In this document: positions 48,801-62,197 of the stretch, one piece after another
How positions within the stretch are numbered: the first letter of the stretch is position 1
Layout: each line of letters starts with the position of its first letter
Assembly (NCBI GenBank): GCA_038373885.1
Contig: JAWZYV010016058.1
Location: 1,922,001 to 1,986,000 of the forward strand
DNA length: 64,000 bases
From: Cheiracanthium punctorium
Taxonomy: Eukaryota > Arthropoda > Arachnida > Araneae > Cheiracanthiidae
Direction: 5' to 3'
Program-made: the position numbers and the translations under genes
Notes under the pieces: model-generated
What the model saw: only the letters and a program-made list of their open reading frames with translations
What the model was told of the DNA's origin: nothing
Database searches by the model: none

Positions 48801-51800
48801 GAAAAGCTGCCACTGGTAGATCCCCTATTTAATTATTCATTTGCTGTATTTTTAAATATTATTTCAATCAATATAGTTGACATGATAAAATACCTATTAC
48901 AGCCGTATGAGATATATTTCGGCTGCTTTGCACAGCCATCATCAGTCATCGCACACTTCACTGTCAATGGCAGTCTTGACGCATCTCTTTTCCTCCTCTC
49001 TCTCGAACTTTCGCCTCATGACGTTGCTCCAGACGCTATCGATGTTGGCATGCGTCGTATCGTTGATGCTTCCCTCTGTCGTGGAAATTTCTAAGCTTTC
49101 TCAGATATAGGCATATATTGTTGTAATTAGCTATTTTCTTAATATTTTCAAAGTCTATAGTTAAATTTTCATTGGCTGCTAAGTGAGCTAGGGCAGTGTT
49201 TTGTTTTTATTGTATTTAATATCATTAATACAATAATGATATAATATAGGGCAGAGGTTCAAGGGTTCACAACAAGAAGGAAACAAGCTCAGATTAGTTT
49301 GAAAAAATCCAGCCTTCTGCAACTTCCTTAGTAACTCTTTACCACTAGTGGCTGGGTATTTAGCATATATATAGTAAACTCCGGTACTATTCTAAATGCA
49401 AAGTAAGAGTATGCCTATATCCGAGAAAGCTTAGAAATTTCCACAACAGAGGGAAGCATCAACGATATGACGCATGCCAACATCGATAGCGTCTGGAGCA
49501 ACGTCATGAGGCGAAAGTTCGAGAGAGAGGAGGAAAAGAGATGCGTCAAGACTGCCATTGACAGTGAAGTGTGCGATGACTGATGATGGCTGTGCAAAGC
49601 AGCCGAAATATCTCTCATACGGCGGTAATAGGTATTTTATCATGTCAACTATATTGTAAACCGACGTAATTCACCTTTTAAAGTTTTTAATTATTTCAAT
49701 CATTTTCACATTTTAGGCTGGACAGTCATTCAGATATCTGCTCTTCATGACCAAGAATATCTTGCTGCATCAGATCCACTTCCATGTCCAACTAAATTGG
49801 TCATTTCCCAATACCAAAAAAATTCAATGCCTGTCATTGTTAGCACCAACTGCTCATCTGATGAGAGAGTATGTAGTATTAAGTTTCTCTTAATTAATTT
49901 ATTTTTTAATCATATATTTATTTCAATTGTTCTTTATATTTGAGTGGTGATAATTTTATGCAATATTAACTATTTTCAAAATGAAGATATCAAATTTTAA
50001 ATTGCAGTGTTTTGTTTCTAGCATACTGAATATTAATTGCCCAATATGATTGTATAATTAAGTTAAAAACTACTGTCTCAGAATTATTATACAGAGTTAC
50101 TGTGTGCCAATAAAGATCTTTATTTATTTATAAGAATAATAGCTTATTTTTAATTACAGTTCTCTTCTCGTTTTCTTGCTGAGTTTGAAGCAGTTTTAGA
50201 AGAAAGCCATTTTACAATGCTCAATAAAGATTCTAAATCATGGTGGAATACGAGATCTTCATTAGATATTAGAATGAAAGTAAATTTGTTCTTTTTTTTT
50301 TTTTTTTTTCATAAATTGCATAATTTTCTTGTCGTAATTTATCTAGCGTACCTGCCAACCTGAATTTCGTAGCACGGTTCAAAATACTATTTTATGTATG
50401 GAAAAAAAAAAAGTAAAACATAAAGCTACAGATGGTCCAGTCTTCTGGTCAAAAGACTGGAAGATGGGCTAAAGAAACTGGTAATATTTTGTCAAAACTG
50501 GAAGAGTTGGCTGGTATAATCTTGTTTTAATCAAAAGTTAATAAATTATACATTGTTTACACAATATCCTTTACCCCTTTCTCTGATACCTGCTACTTTT
50601 TAAAAAGATAAATCCTAAATTTATTTTTGATTTGAAAAAAATTACTTTTCTTTTGTATGTATAAATGTTTGCTTTAAAATGTGACAGTGATCACAAGTTT
50701 AAATTCCATCAATATAAATTTTCTGTATTATAATAGTATGCAAGATCATATTAATTGGTTTATATCTCTATCATAAACTGTTTGCATGATCATGATCTGT
50801 TGTATGAAGACTGAGCATAATTGCTAATTTACTACAAAATAACCTGTCTTTTAGGAACTGACAAAAGATATGGAAAGCATTTGGTTGGGTTGCTGGAAAG
50901 GCCTTTTTCTTGGTATGCCCAAGAATGAAGAAAGAATTAAACAACTTCACTCTGCAGTAGATTCTATTTCTAAATTGGCACCTTGTACAAATAATAAACT
51001 TTTGCAGGTACTATATTCCCTTGTATTTTAAAAATAACCACAATTTTGATGCACAGTTTTCTAAAAGATTTTAAGCCAAGTAGAATTTTTTTGGTTTAAG
51101 GGCTTATTTTTTTTTTTTTTTTTTAATATATAGTGCAGTTTCAGTGTGGCCAGTAGATCTGGAAATCTTGCACAATTTTGGAAAACCGGGAAAAAGTCTA
51201 ACAAATTTGTTTGAAAATTGAAATTTTTAAAAATCTTTAAATGAATATTATTGGTTTTTGAGACTTAATAGCTTTTATACTTATAATTTAATACTTTCCA
51301 GCTGTATTTTTCAATTTTATACATCAGGTAGCTTTAAATACAAATAAAATAATTCTAAATAGGAGTAGAATTAATTTCTTAAAGCTGGAAAATAATCCTA
51401 TTTATTTTTTAATCAGGAGACATACAAATGAGATACATTTGCTTTGATTATAGATAACTTAACACAGTGATTTCAGATAGAAATGAGTTTCTTCACAATT
51501 ATGACAGAACTAATTGTAACTGTTTGCACAGCTTAGACATGGCTATGTGCTGGTTTCAAAATTTATCTCATACTTTTAAATGTATATATAAATCCCTGCT
51601 AATTTTTAATTTTAGAGTTACATCATTAGAGCAGTAACTAAAAAGGCAGTAAGGTAGAGCAGTAGAGTGGTAACTAAAAAGGCGACTTTTGCTACTAATT
51701 TAAAGATTAGGCGACTTTGGCAACTCTTTTGATAAAAAAATATGATTTCACACTGGTTTTGAGTTTTTGGATACTTGTACTCCAGGCGACTAATTTGAAA

Positions 51801-54800
51801 ATTGGATTTCGGTTTTTGCCAATTCCCTTTTCTTTTCAGAGTTCCTCTTGGCCGTTCATCAAACATTCTAATCTTTTTTAAAAATTGTGCCAGGAAATAA
51901 AAGTACTACATGCTCTGTTATACAATGCATGAAGTTTTTTAATTTATAAATTTTATTCATTTCTTCTTAAATGACGCTAAATAGCCTATGTTTATTTCTT
52001 AACTGCAAAATCATGCAAAAATGCTACTATTTTGGCAACTAAAATTAAGAAAATGGCTACTAAACTGGCGACTTTTTTTATATCAGTCAATTTTATGCAT
52101 TATATTATTTATATAATGCATAAAATTGACAATTTCAGTTAGGGATACAAAGCACGTCAACTTTGCAGGATATCTGGACAGAATTTTAATTGGATATCTT
52201 GCTATTAATTGTTTTAATCTTTTTCTATTTTTATTAGTTATCTCAGTTAGGTCAGCTATTACTTTTTTTGAAGAAAATTTCTCCTTTATTATTATTTTTA
52301 TTTATTTTTTACAATTTAAAATTTCAGTACTTCATATTTTAATTTGATGTGAATCATTATTTTTTAAAAGCATACATCATGTTACATTAGCATTGCAGTT
52401 AGTTTAATAATGAATAATTCCTATTTATATAATAGAAGAATTTTAAACTATACACCTCTTTTCTTTTCTTCTTTGTTTTTAAAGGAATGCTTGTAATTGT
52501 GTGTTGTAATAATCAAGAACATGAAGTGAGAACCTGTCTCTTCTCCTTATTCTCTCTCTCTTTCTTTTTTTTTTAATAGAAAAATACTAGTTATTTCATA
52601 TTGAAATAATAATGGCTCTCTTCTTTTGTTTTGTAAAAAAAAAAAAAAAACTGTTTAAACCTTGACCATATGCCTTAAATATAAATACTTTTCGTAATGG
52701 ATTTTTAAAATTTTGTCTTAAGCATGCACACTTTTAAAGATTAGAAATATGGAATTCTTAATGAACTACTGAAGAAATTCCCAACTGAAGGCAAAAATGA
52801 GCTCAGTTGTGATTCTAGTTTTAAAGTGCAACATTCAAAATTACCATTTCTAGTTATTATTTTTCATCTCTGCAATTAAATTATCCAGTTTCTGTTATTT
52901 ATCAATAAGTGAATGAGGTAATAGCTGTGAAAGAAAGTAAATGCTTTAACTATGCATTTATTTACCATTTAAGGATTAATGTCTGATAACAACTATGAAT
53001 CTATCTACTAGCAGAAGTGAAAAATAAGCCCCATTCTTAAAAGATTAAATTTTATGCTTCAATCTTAGTGGTTTATTACAAATCACATCACTTATTATTG
53101 TACCCAAATGAATAAAAATTTTGAAATTTGTGGCTATAAAATAAATTAAAAGCATTTTCTTTTATCAAGTACAAATTTGATAAATTAAATTAATTTTGTG
53201 CAACATTTTATGTTTTGTGTATTTCCAATGCATTGTTGTTTAATTGTTTATGATTAAAAAAACTACTCATAACAACATACAATAATGTTACAGATTTTGA
53301 TTGATTCAGCTCATCTTCTTTCAAAAAATCAAGTTTGTGCTGCTGTTTGTTATCTCTGGAATTGCAACCATGATGATGAAGTTCATAACAAACTTTGCAA
53401 ATCTCTGCGACACATATCTATTGGTCTTCCTGATACAGACAGGCATCCAGTCATTTTGATATTAGACCAGGTAAGGTTTATTAAAGGAATAGTACTAGTA
53501 AGTAATTTAAAATAATAATGGTGAACAGGGTTATTTTAACTGTCTGAATTTAATTTCATTTTGTGTACTTAGTTGCTTTACCTTGTTTATTATGCAGTAG
53601 GAGGTATGGCAGATGACCTTGTATAATACTGCATCAGGGTTTTCTCGAATTCTTTTTGTCTGTGCACATTGCCCAATAAAAAGTTCTTGGAATCAAGCTA
53701 TGAATACTGGGTGAAAAAGATAATTATAATATTTATCATATTTTTGATACATTGTGCTTCTTGTATCCTTGAACATAAATCATAGATTACTCAAAATCAG
53801 ACATAACACACATTCGAAGTGAAATTTTGTATTATTTCTTATTAGTGAAGGAATACAACAGTACACTAAAAAGAAAAAAAGTATGCAAAGCCTAGTTTTT
53901 TTTTTTTTTTTTTCATTTTGGAAAATCAGTAATCCTGTTCTGTTCCATCTCTAAAAGCCTTTCTTCAACACAACTTAAAGACACATGGAAAATAAATTGG
54001 CTCAAATTTTTTAATTTTCCATTATCGGCCTAATAGGGCAGACTGAGACAATTCCATACATATATAATTTGTGTTGGTTTAGAATATATAAACATTCAAA
54101 ATATGACTTAAAAATGTAAGCAAACGTGGTGTGGCTATAATAAACCTTTGAATAATGCTAAACAGAACCTATACTTACTGCTGTTCTTTGGTTCTTATTC
54201 AGATAGATTTAGTAGCTACTAAACCTATTTTTCAGTTACTAAGTTAGTCAGTGGGCAGGGATACTAAATGTTAGTAGTAAATGTATATGAATTTTTATTT
54301 ACTAAACACCGGACTAACACCAAGGGAAAAAGGAGGGAAAAGTTAACAGGGAAGGTAGTAAACCAATCAGAGCACTTGGTCCAGGCGTACGTTTGTTTAG
54401 TCACATGATTTAGCAGTTTATTTGGTCATGTGATTTTAGCAGCTTGTTTATCTGAATTGACTTTACTAAATTTAATAATTAAACAATTGCTTTAGTAGCT
54501 ACTAAATCTATCTGAATATAGGCCTTAGTCTGATAAATTTTTGAGCAAATGCACACATGGTAGAAATCAGAATCTGAATGATAGTTTTAACCATTGTTTA
54601 TAGGAAAGCATTATCCAAAAATGTTTCTTGTGTCAATTAGTACTTTGAAATTTTAGTGTTTTAGATGCTGTTTTCTGTTTTAATGATGTTTCTTACAGCC
54701 TCAAGAAGGTTATAAAATATTTGGTAACTGATCCCAGGTCATAATTAGAAAAGAATCTTTGAAAAAAACTGAGAGAGGCTCGAGTTCGAGAAGCATCATC

Positions 54801-54830
54801 AAATTTCCAAAAACTTTCTAAATCAGACAG

Positions 54831-54874
<44 letters not shown>

Positions 54875-57800
54875 ATGATGCAGAAATGTTAAATCAAAAT
54901 GATTATGGTGCTGGAATGTTTTGAAACAGTATATTTTAAACACTGCAAGTATGTTTTTAGTGTTTTGCCTTTTTCTCAGTTTTTTAAGCACTTTCCAACA
55001 AGGTTGAAAAGTGTTTATGATTTCGGTTTGTCTGTCTGTCCGTCGATGCTCTAACTCACATGAATTTTGCATGGATTTCGAAGAAATTTAAATATGTTAT
55101 TCCTGTCTACTGTACCATGTACCCTATTGAAAATGGTCTATGGAGCATTTATAGTTTTTATACAGGAGCACTCAAAATATTCCCAATACATTGCGCTCTA
55201 TGGGAAGTTATTCTAAGAGTATCATCCTTACTACATCCTACATAGTTATGCTATGATCCCTGACTTCAAGATAAAACTTTTTCCGCCATTACTGCAAAAA
55301 GATGACAAAGTTAACACAAAAAGCCTAATAACATCTACACCACTTGTACGATTCGCTTGAAATTTTTCATAATTATGTACAAAAATATAGAAACAATCTG
55401 CGCTACTTTAAAAATCTGAAAATCCACCTGTTTTTTCATTTTTAAGCGATTTTTTGCTATTTTCAGCACCGAGAGTAAAAAAGTTAATCATTTGCATGAC
55501 AAAATTAGGTATTGCAAGTGATTATTACTTCATATTGACGTCACACTTAACAAGCTTTTTCCAGATTTATACATTTATTTATTTAATAAAATTATTTCCT
55601 CGCGGATGTTCACAGTGAAATGAAATCGTTTGAATGGGAAAAGTTTCTGCACGTTCCCAGAAGAGCATGAAATTCGATTTTAGTATATAAAATAAAAATT
55701 GAATATGAAATTATTTATTTTAGGTGAACAAAGATTAAATATATTAAGTGTGGACACGCTTTCGTCAAACATTTTTTTTCTAGAGCACGTTGCATTTGCA
55801 AAATGGTACGAAAAAAATGTTTTGAAAAATGAACCGAGATTGGCGCTATTTTCATTATTTGGTGGTAAATCGAAAAATATCTAATGTGATAATATTAAGC
55901 TATGACGATTTCAATGGGAATTTTGAAAATTCGTTACTTGCGCTGTAATGAACCGATGTAGTGTATTGTGTTTCGTTAAGGAATCGCTAAGGGCTATCTG
56001 CATAGAAGGGGGTGTTGCGTAAATGGAATTTCTCCGACCAATGAAAATTCGTTAATGTGTTAGTACCCAAAACGGGTTAACGGATTTACATGGAATAAAA
56101 TTGCAAACTTTGATTTTTTTGTGCTTGGAAAATGAATTTTAGACTGCTAACCCTTAAAAGAATAAATTTCGCGCTCTCCCTGTTCGCCTGATACCATTAT
56201 GTTATATAAAATTAATATTTATATTTTTAACTTACCAACAAGTTTGAATCATTTCAGTTTGTTTTTCCATTCTGTTGTCCACCCGTACAGTGTTCTAACT
56301 GCCATAAATATATACCGATATTTGGGAATTTTAAAGATTCAGGTTTTTAAAAGCAAACAATGTTGACATACATGATATTAAGGCTCTCAAAGTAATGCTC
56401 TCCATTGAAAATAGTGTCTGTATTATTGATAATTCTTCTGCCGGAACACTCAAAAGAATTCCAATACATTACAATCTGGGACATTTGAGCGACACTAATA
56501 CATTTCTAGCATAAGACAATGGGTACAAAATTTTTAGATTCCCCAGTTAAACGATGGAATTTTAAAAAAAAATCTCTTTTACAGAGTCTCATAAAATTGC
56601 ATTTATAGTGATAATACATTATCTTATCTCCAAAATCTCACCAAATTTAAGGAAAATACATTGCCAAATTTGACGCAAAAATATTGATGTGTTGGAAAGT
56701 GTTTTATAATCAATGCGTTTGGAATGATTTATCTTTCTTGTTTTTTTAATTTTTTTTTTTTTTTTAAATAATTGTTTGGTACACTTTTCTAAAAATCTGT
56801 ATCAAGTAAACAGTTGAGACTTTCCAAAATTGTTTAATTAACTTGTTTCTTTTAAAAATACATAACATTAGAGATCAAGGTGAAAAAATTTTGAAAATAA
56901 CTTTTTTCCTTTAAGATTTTTTAAGTTTTTTCATTTTATTTCTTTTCAGCCAAAATGAATATTGCTTCTTATTAGTCTCAAATAATATATCTTCTGATAC
57001 CATACCAAATTTCAAGGTAATAAACTTAATAGTTTCTTAGAAAAGTGTACCCAATAGACATACTGTAGAGTCTTGCTTATCGAACCTTTGTTTATTTGAC
57101 ATTTGCATATTATCCGATATCGGGTTGCAGGGGCCTGGGCTGATGTAAGGGCTCAAACAATTGCCAAATCATGGAAAAATCTGTTCCATAATGATGAAAA
57201 TATGGACTTGGAAAACACAGATGAAGTTGAAGAAGCGATTCTACCTTTAGTGCAACAAATTCCTGGATGTGAAGATGTATCTTGGAAGATATCAAAAGTT
57301 GGATGGAGGCTGGTGATCAGTATGACATAACTGATGGAGAAATTGTTGCTCTTGTCAACTGCAATGGCAGCAAAAATGAAGATCAAACACCGACTGTTGA
57401 GTCTTGTCGCATAACGATGGAGTCAAGGCTCTAGAGACTGCAATTCAATACACTGAGCTACAAGAAGCTACAGGAATTGACATAATGATGCTACAAAGAT
57501 GGCGAGATTTGACAGCAAAGAAACAGCACTCATCAGGAAAACAGACTACCATAAACAATTTCTTTAAATCCTCACAGGACTGAACTTTAAGTGCAACATA
57601 CAGCACTTGTAAATTCAGACAATACATAATTATGTAACTGTAAGTTAATTTTTTCAATTAATTTTTTTCATTGTTTTCTTGTATTTGGAGAGCATGATTA
57701 TGATGTAAGTTAGCAATTGTAATGTTGCATATGTATGTGTGTATTATGCTCCAAGATACAATGTACCTTAATTTAAGAAGCTTTTTCTTGATTCCACCCT

Positions 57801-60800
57801 ATTATCCAACATTTTCGCTTATCCGAGATCATACCAGCCCCTTTATATCGGATAAAGAAGTACTGTACTGTTTAAAACATTTTGTGGAGAAATGTAAAAA
57901 GTTAATTAGTTCTTAAAAACTAATTCGCATATCAAATTAATTTAAAGAAAGATTTATATATGGAGTATAATGTATGTATATGCAGTGGACAAAAAATTTA
58001 ATTTCTATTTTTAAATAAAAGACAAGATATTAAATCTTTTGCAAAAATTGCTTTTTTCTACTCGTCAAGATGTTCCACACATCCTTAATGCTTTGCAACC
58101 CAACATTAATCTGTGTTTCTGATAATTTCTAACATCAACAATGCTTTTGTCATTTGGCAACTTTCGTACACACAGCTTTATCAATTCTGTACGAACCTTT
58201 GAATGTTAGGGCTTTATTTGATACACTTCCATATTGAAGGATGACAGCTTGTTACAATATTACAATTCTGTTGATGCTTTAAGTGTATTTAGCATGATAT
58301 TTCAGTTTGTCTATCCGTTCATGCTCCAAGATGTATAAATGCGTAGATTTTCACTAATTTAAGTATGCAAGTAGTATATTTACTGTAGAAAGCTCCATAT
58401 TGATAATGGTGTGTATAGCGGTTAGTTTTTTGTTACAGGGTACATTAAAGAATTCTATGATTATGTTTTGTGAGTTGCAATTGAATTGCAATAGAACTTA
58501 TATTTGGTGGCATCAGTTGAATAATTAATTTGCTTCTGGCAAAGATAGGACTGTTGTACCACTTGAAGTATACAAATTTTATTTTACATGTGTTTTAGGT
58601 AAAGTTATGTGTTTTTATTACATTTATGTTTAATAATATTTTTATAAAAAATTTTTTATTTATGTATTTATTTATTTATTTATTTATAACTTTTAATCAA
58701 TTTATCTTCTAGTCAATTCAAGATCTGCCATGGGAATGTATGCCAGTTCTGAAAGGTGTACCTGTCACACGAATGCCTTCCTTAAGCATTTTGCATGCAA
58801 AACTTGCTGTGCTAGAATCAGGATCAGTACTTGAAAAAGGATTTGATGCATCTAAGACTTATTATGTATTGAATCCAGGAGGTGATTTGATTCATTCCCA
58901 GCAGTACTTTCAAAATAAATTTAAAAAGTATGGAACTTTTCTATATTACCTGCATATTTTTTGTTCACTACAAACATTGCAAGAAAATTTGCTTTTACTT
59001 TACATGACTCAACTGCCTCATTTACCCTAATGACAATAATATTACAATTGAGCGCACAAGTGCATTTTAAATTTACATTCATATGCTAATAAATTTCTTT
59101 CTTTTTTTCTTTTGAAACTGTTATGATTTGAAAATAACTTTTTTTTTAGCGATCTATGAGTAGTAAAAACAAATTTTAGAGTAATATTTTGTGTAATGTT
59201 TAAGTTGTACTACTTATCTTTTGGGTTTGTTTATTATTTCTCTCACGGCACAAATTTTCCGGTTTGTTTTGATTTGTTTTGCACGCTAACGACAAAACAG
59301 GTTGCCAGATTGGATGAACAAAACTTTTCTTTTTTGATATGTGGTATTGGTATGATTGTAACTTTTGATAAATAATTAATGTTAAAAATGTTTATATGTG
59401 ATTTTTAAATCGAGCCGACTTTTCTTTTTCCTTATGCCGACATTTTTTTTTTCTTAAATAAATTTTTGATACAAACATCATATTTTGGCTTTGTAATGTG
59501 TTTGCTAAATTTTAAGTTTTGGTTTAGAAGTATTTTTTTTTATGCTAAAATTTTCTCTGTCTTTTACTTTTTTTATCCTGCCTTTTCTGTTTTTTTTAAT
59601 TCCCCTTTTTCCCTGCATCAATTTTACATAATTCGATACAGACATCGAAATCGGCGGAGGAACACAACCACGTGTAAGAAAAATGTAAATGCCTCAAAAA
59701 ATATCAACTAACCAACAAAATAATTAAATTTCCTTTTAATGCGACTGTACTTCATCAACTAAATAAGTTTCACTTCAATTTTATATGCACTAAGATATGA
59801 AAGGAAAAAGTTCATGAACGAACTTGATTGTCGCATGACTACAGAAGTAAGGAGGCAGAGGAGTGAAAAGCGAGCGTGAGGTAGTAAGCACTCTCTCTCT
59901 CTTCCTGCTGACTGAGATCCGGACCTGAATTTTGAGAGGACGCCGAACGCATGATGTGGTGGAGACGACAAATGGAGCTGGTGACCTAACACTGCTGATA
60001 TAACATGGGGGCCCCCAGATTCTTCCTAATGACGATAAGTCATTTATTTTATTTTCTTTCTCTTTCTCTAATTTTTTTTATTTTTGTCGGCTGTTAAAAA
60101 AAAAAAAAAAGGTTAAGTGCACTTCAACAGGGGAACATTAAAATGTTGGTAATTGGTAATGATGGGTTATTTTAAGTTTGAATTTTGTAAAAGAAAATGT
60201 TAGTCAAGCAAGATATGTCATGATTAAGTTAATTTGAAATAAATGTAAATTTGTTAAAGTTTAACTGAGTGTTTTCTTCATTCATTCCTTGTGTCTCTTT
60301 ACTTGGTTTACATGGCGTCGTTGCGCCATTTTTTTTTTTCAGCGAAAGCACAGACAGATACCTGGGTCATTGTCAGTTAAGAATTATATCACTATACGAA
60401 TATTTCGGCCTCTATGCCATTAGGAAAAAGATATTGGATTGTTGATATTTTTTATTTAACTTTAACTTTGGTATTTTAGAAAATTTAACTTAAGCTTTGT
60501 GAAGTCATGGCAAAACTTCATTTAGCCAAATACTTAAGACTTCCGAAATATAACATGCTACTACCTTATAAAAATGAAAGAACATTCTTATAGCTTTCTC
60601 CTAACAATTATAATATTTATTTTATTTTTTAAAATTATCATGTTAGCATGAATAATTTAGAAATGTGCTCTTGACCCTTTTTGGCATATCACATTTTTCT
60701 GTTTTTGTGTAGTCCTGGAGTGATAGCTAAATTTCTGATGTCAATTTAATGAAACATCAATAACTTTTCTGTGAAATAGTTGTCATATTAATGAAAAATG

Positions 60801-62166
60801 GGTGTGACTTTGTGCCATATTTTATCATTTTATGCAAATTTCTATCTAGTGAATAGGCATAAGAATATTGACTAATGATCTTGTGTTTTTGAAATCATCA
60901 GCATAAATGTCACAATTAGGTGGCTAGAATATCTAGCCACTATCAGGGATGTTAATTCTGCGCCGATTGCGCCGAAACACAAATTCTTGCGCCGAACTGC
61001 ACTTTTAGCCGATTTTTGCGCCGGTCTGCGCCGAATACGTCATTTTGACTCTTTGTTAAATTTTTGCCACGCTCATTTATCTTTTAAAGCGTGTATGGAA
61101 AGCTAGTTAGCAGTAAAGCAAGATTCAAACTGCGTACGAAAGCTGCATTCCGAAGCCATTCTACCTGCCCCGGATCGGACCAGTCGGGCTTTGTTAGTCA
61201 CCTCAATCAGGGCCGGCCAGATAGGCAAACAAGTACCGTAATTTATGGAAGAAACGCCGCGGCGTTTATGAGTTTAAAAGTTAAAAAATAGTGAGTGCGG
61301 CGTTTCTACCGGGTGCGGCGTTTACAATATTTTTAATTTTTTTTAGCCGATCTTCAACGAAAAATCGAAAAATTCGTTTCGTGATAATTTTCTCAAAAGA
61401 TGGCGCCACCACCGACACGTACTCTTTAGCGTGCACAGATCACAGCGTAGCGAATCAGAATGCGAACCTACCCCCATAGAAAAGAGGTTTGATCTTTGAT
61501 CCAGTTTTGGAGAAAGTCAGAGCACTCTAAGATGGGTCCATGTCCCGTGCTCTGAAGTGGATGGCTTCATACATCCAACTGATGTCTCCTCAATTAAGTA
61601 AAAAAAAAAAAAATAGAAGTAAATCTTTTACATCTACATTTTAGAACTATAATTAAATTTTAATGAAGTTTTGAATATATATTTTGAAGGGTTAAAGTTC
61701 TGTAAAATACTGCAAAAGTGCACTACCCTCTATTAAATGCACCCGTTTTTCACATGAACCTCTATTGTTCTTAAAATACTGAATTTCAGCCAAAATTAGT
61801 CAATGTTGCGCACAGTGCGAGTTTAACCCCCCCCCCCCCCCCCGGGTTTTTAGAAGTTATTTTTTTTAAATTTCTATAAATTCGCCTTTGTGAATATAAA
61901 CATTGATATCTGATTATTTGAAAATAGAAATCGTAAGCTTCGTAAATACTTTAAAACATTCTATGGGAAGGGGGAGAAAAAAGGAGATTTTTTTTACCGT
62001 TTATCCAATTTCTCCCGAAATATATCCGATCAACTTAATAGCTTTTTTAATAAATTAGGTCTAATAAGTAATGCAACATATTTTTTATTTATCTATTTTT
62101 TGTTAATTAAGAAATTATTTTAGAAAACATTGAATTTTATCTGGCATTGACTTCTGACCACGATCA

Positions 62167-62197
<31 letters not shown>

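Larger units (their letters stand above)
45144..49716 (+). other. Intron 16
   Basis: Phase-1 intron loaded with mobile DNA: a TA-flanked MITE (45197-45612), a 947-bp DNA transposon (46114-47060), an inverted dimer of a Penelope-like element (47104-48545) and a second inverted Penelope pair (48885-49655). Confidence 0.75.
53471..58712 (+). other. Intron 20
   Basis: Phase-0 intron of 5.2 kb with a MITE (54198-54516), an A37 run (54835-54871), a Tigger-like remnant (57063-57865) and three diverged copies of a GTTTGTCTGTCYGTCCRTC-type phrase (about 55025, 56257 and 58306). Confidence 0.65.

Noticed and set aside
48771..49110. Plus-strand open frames of 67-107 codons over the second Penelope pair
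   Set aside because: These are antisense to the endonuclease C-terminus readable on the minus strand.
49415..49643. Minus-strand open frames over the right Penelope arm
   Set aside because: Antisense shadows of the plus-strand Penelope C-terminal peptide.
55060..55884. Short frames in the repeat-rich part of intron 20
   Set aside because: No family features; the region holds dispersed GTTTGTCTGTC-type repeats.
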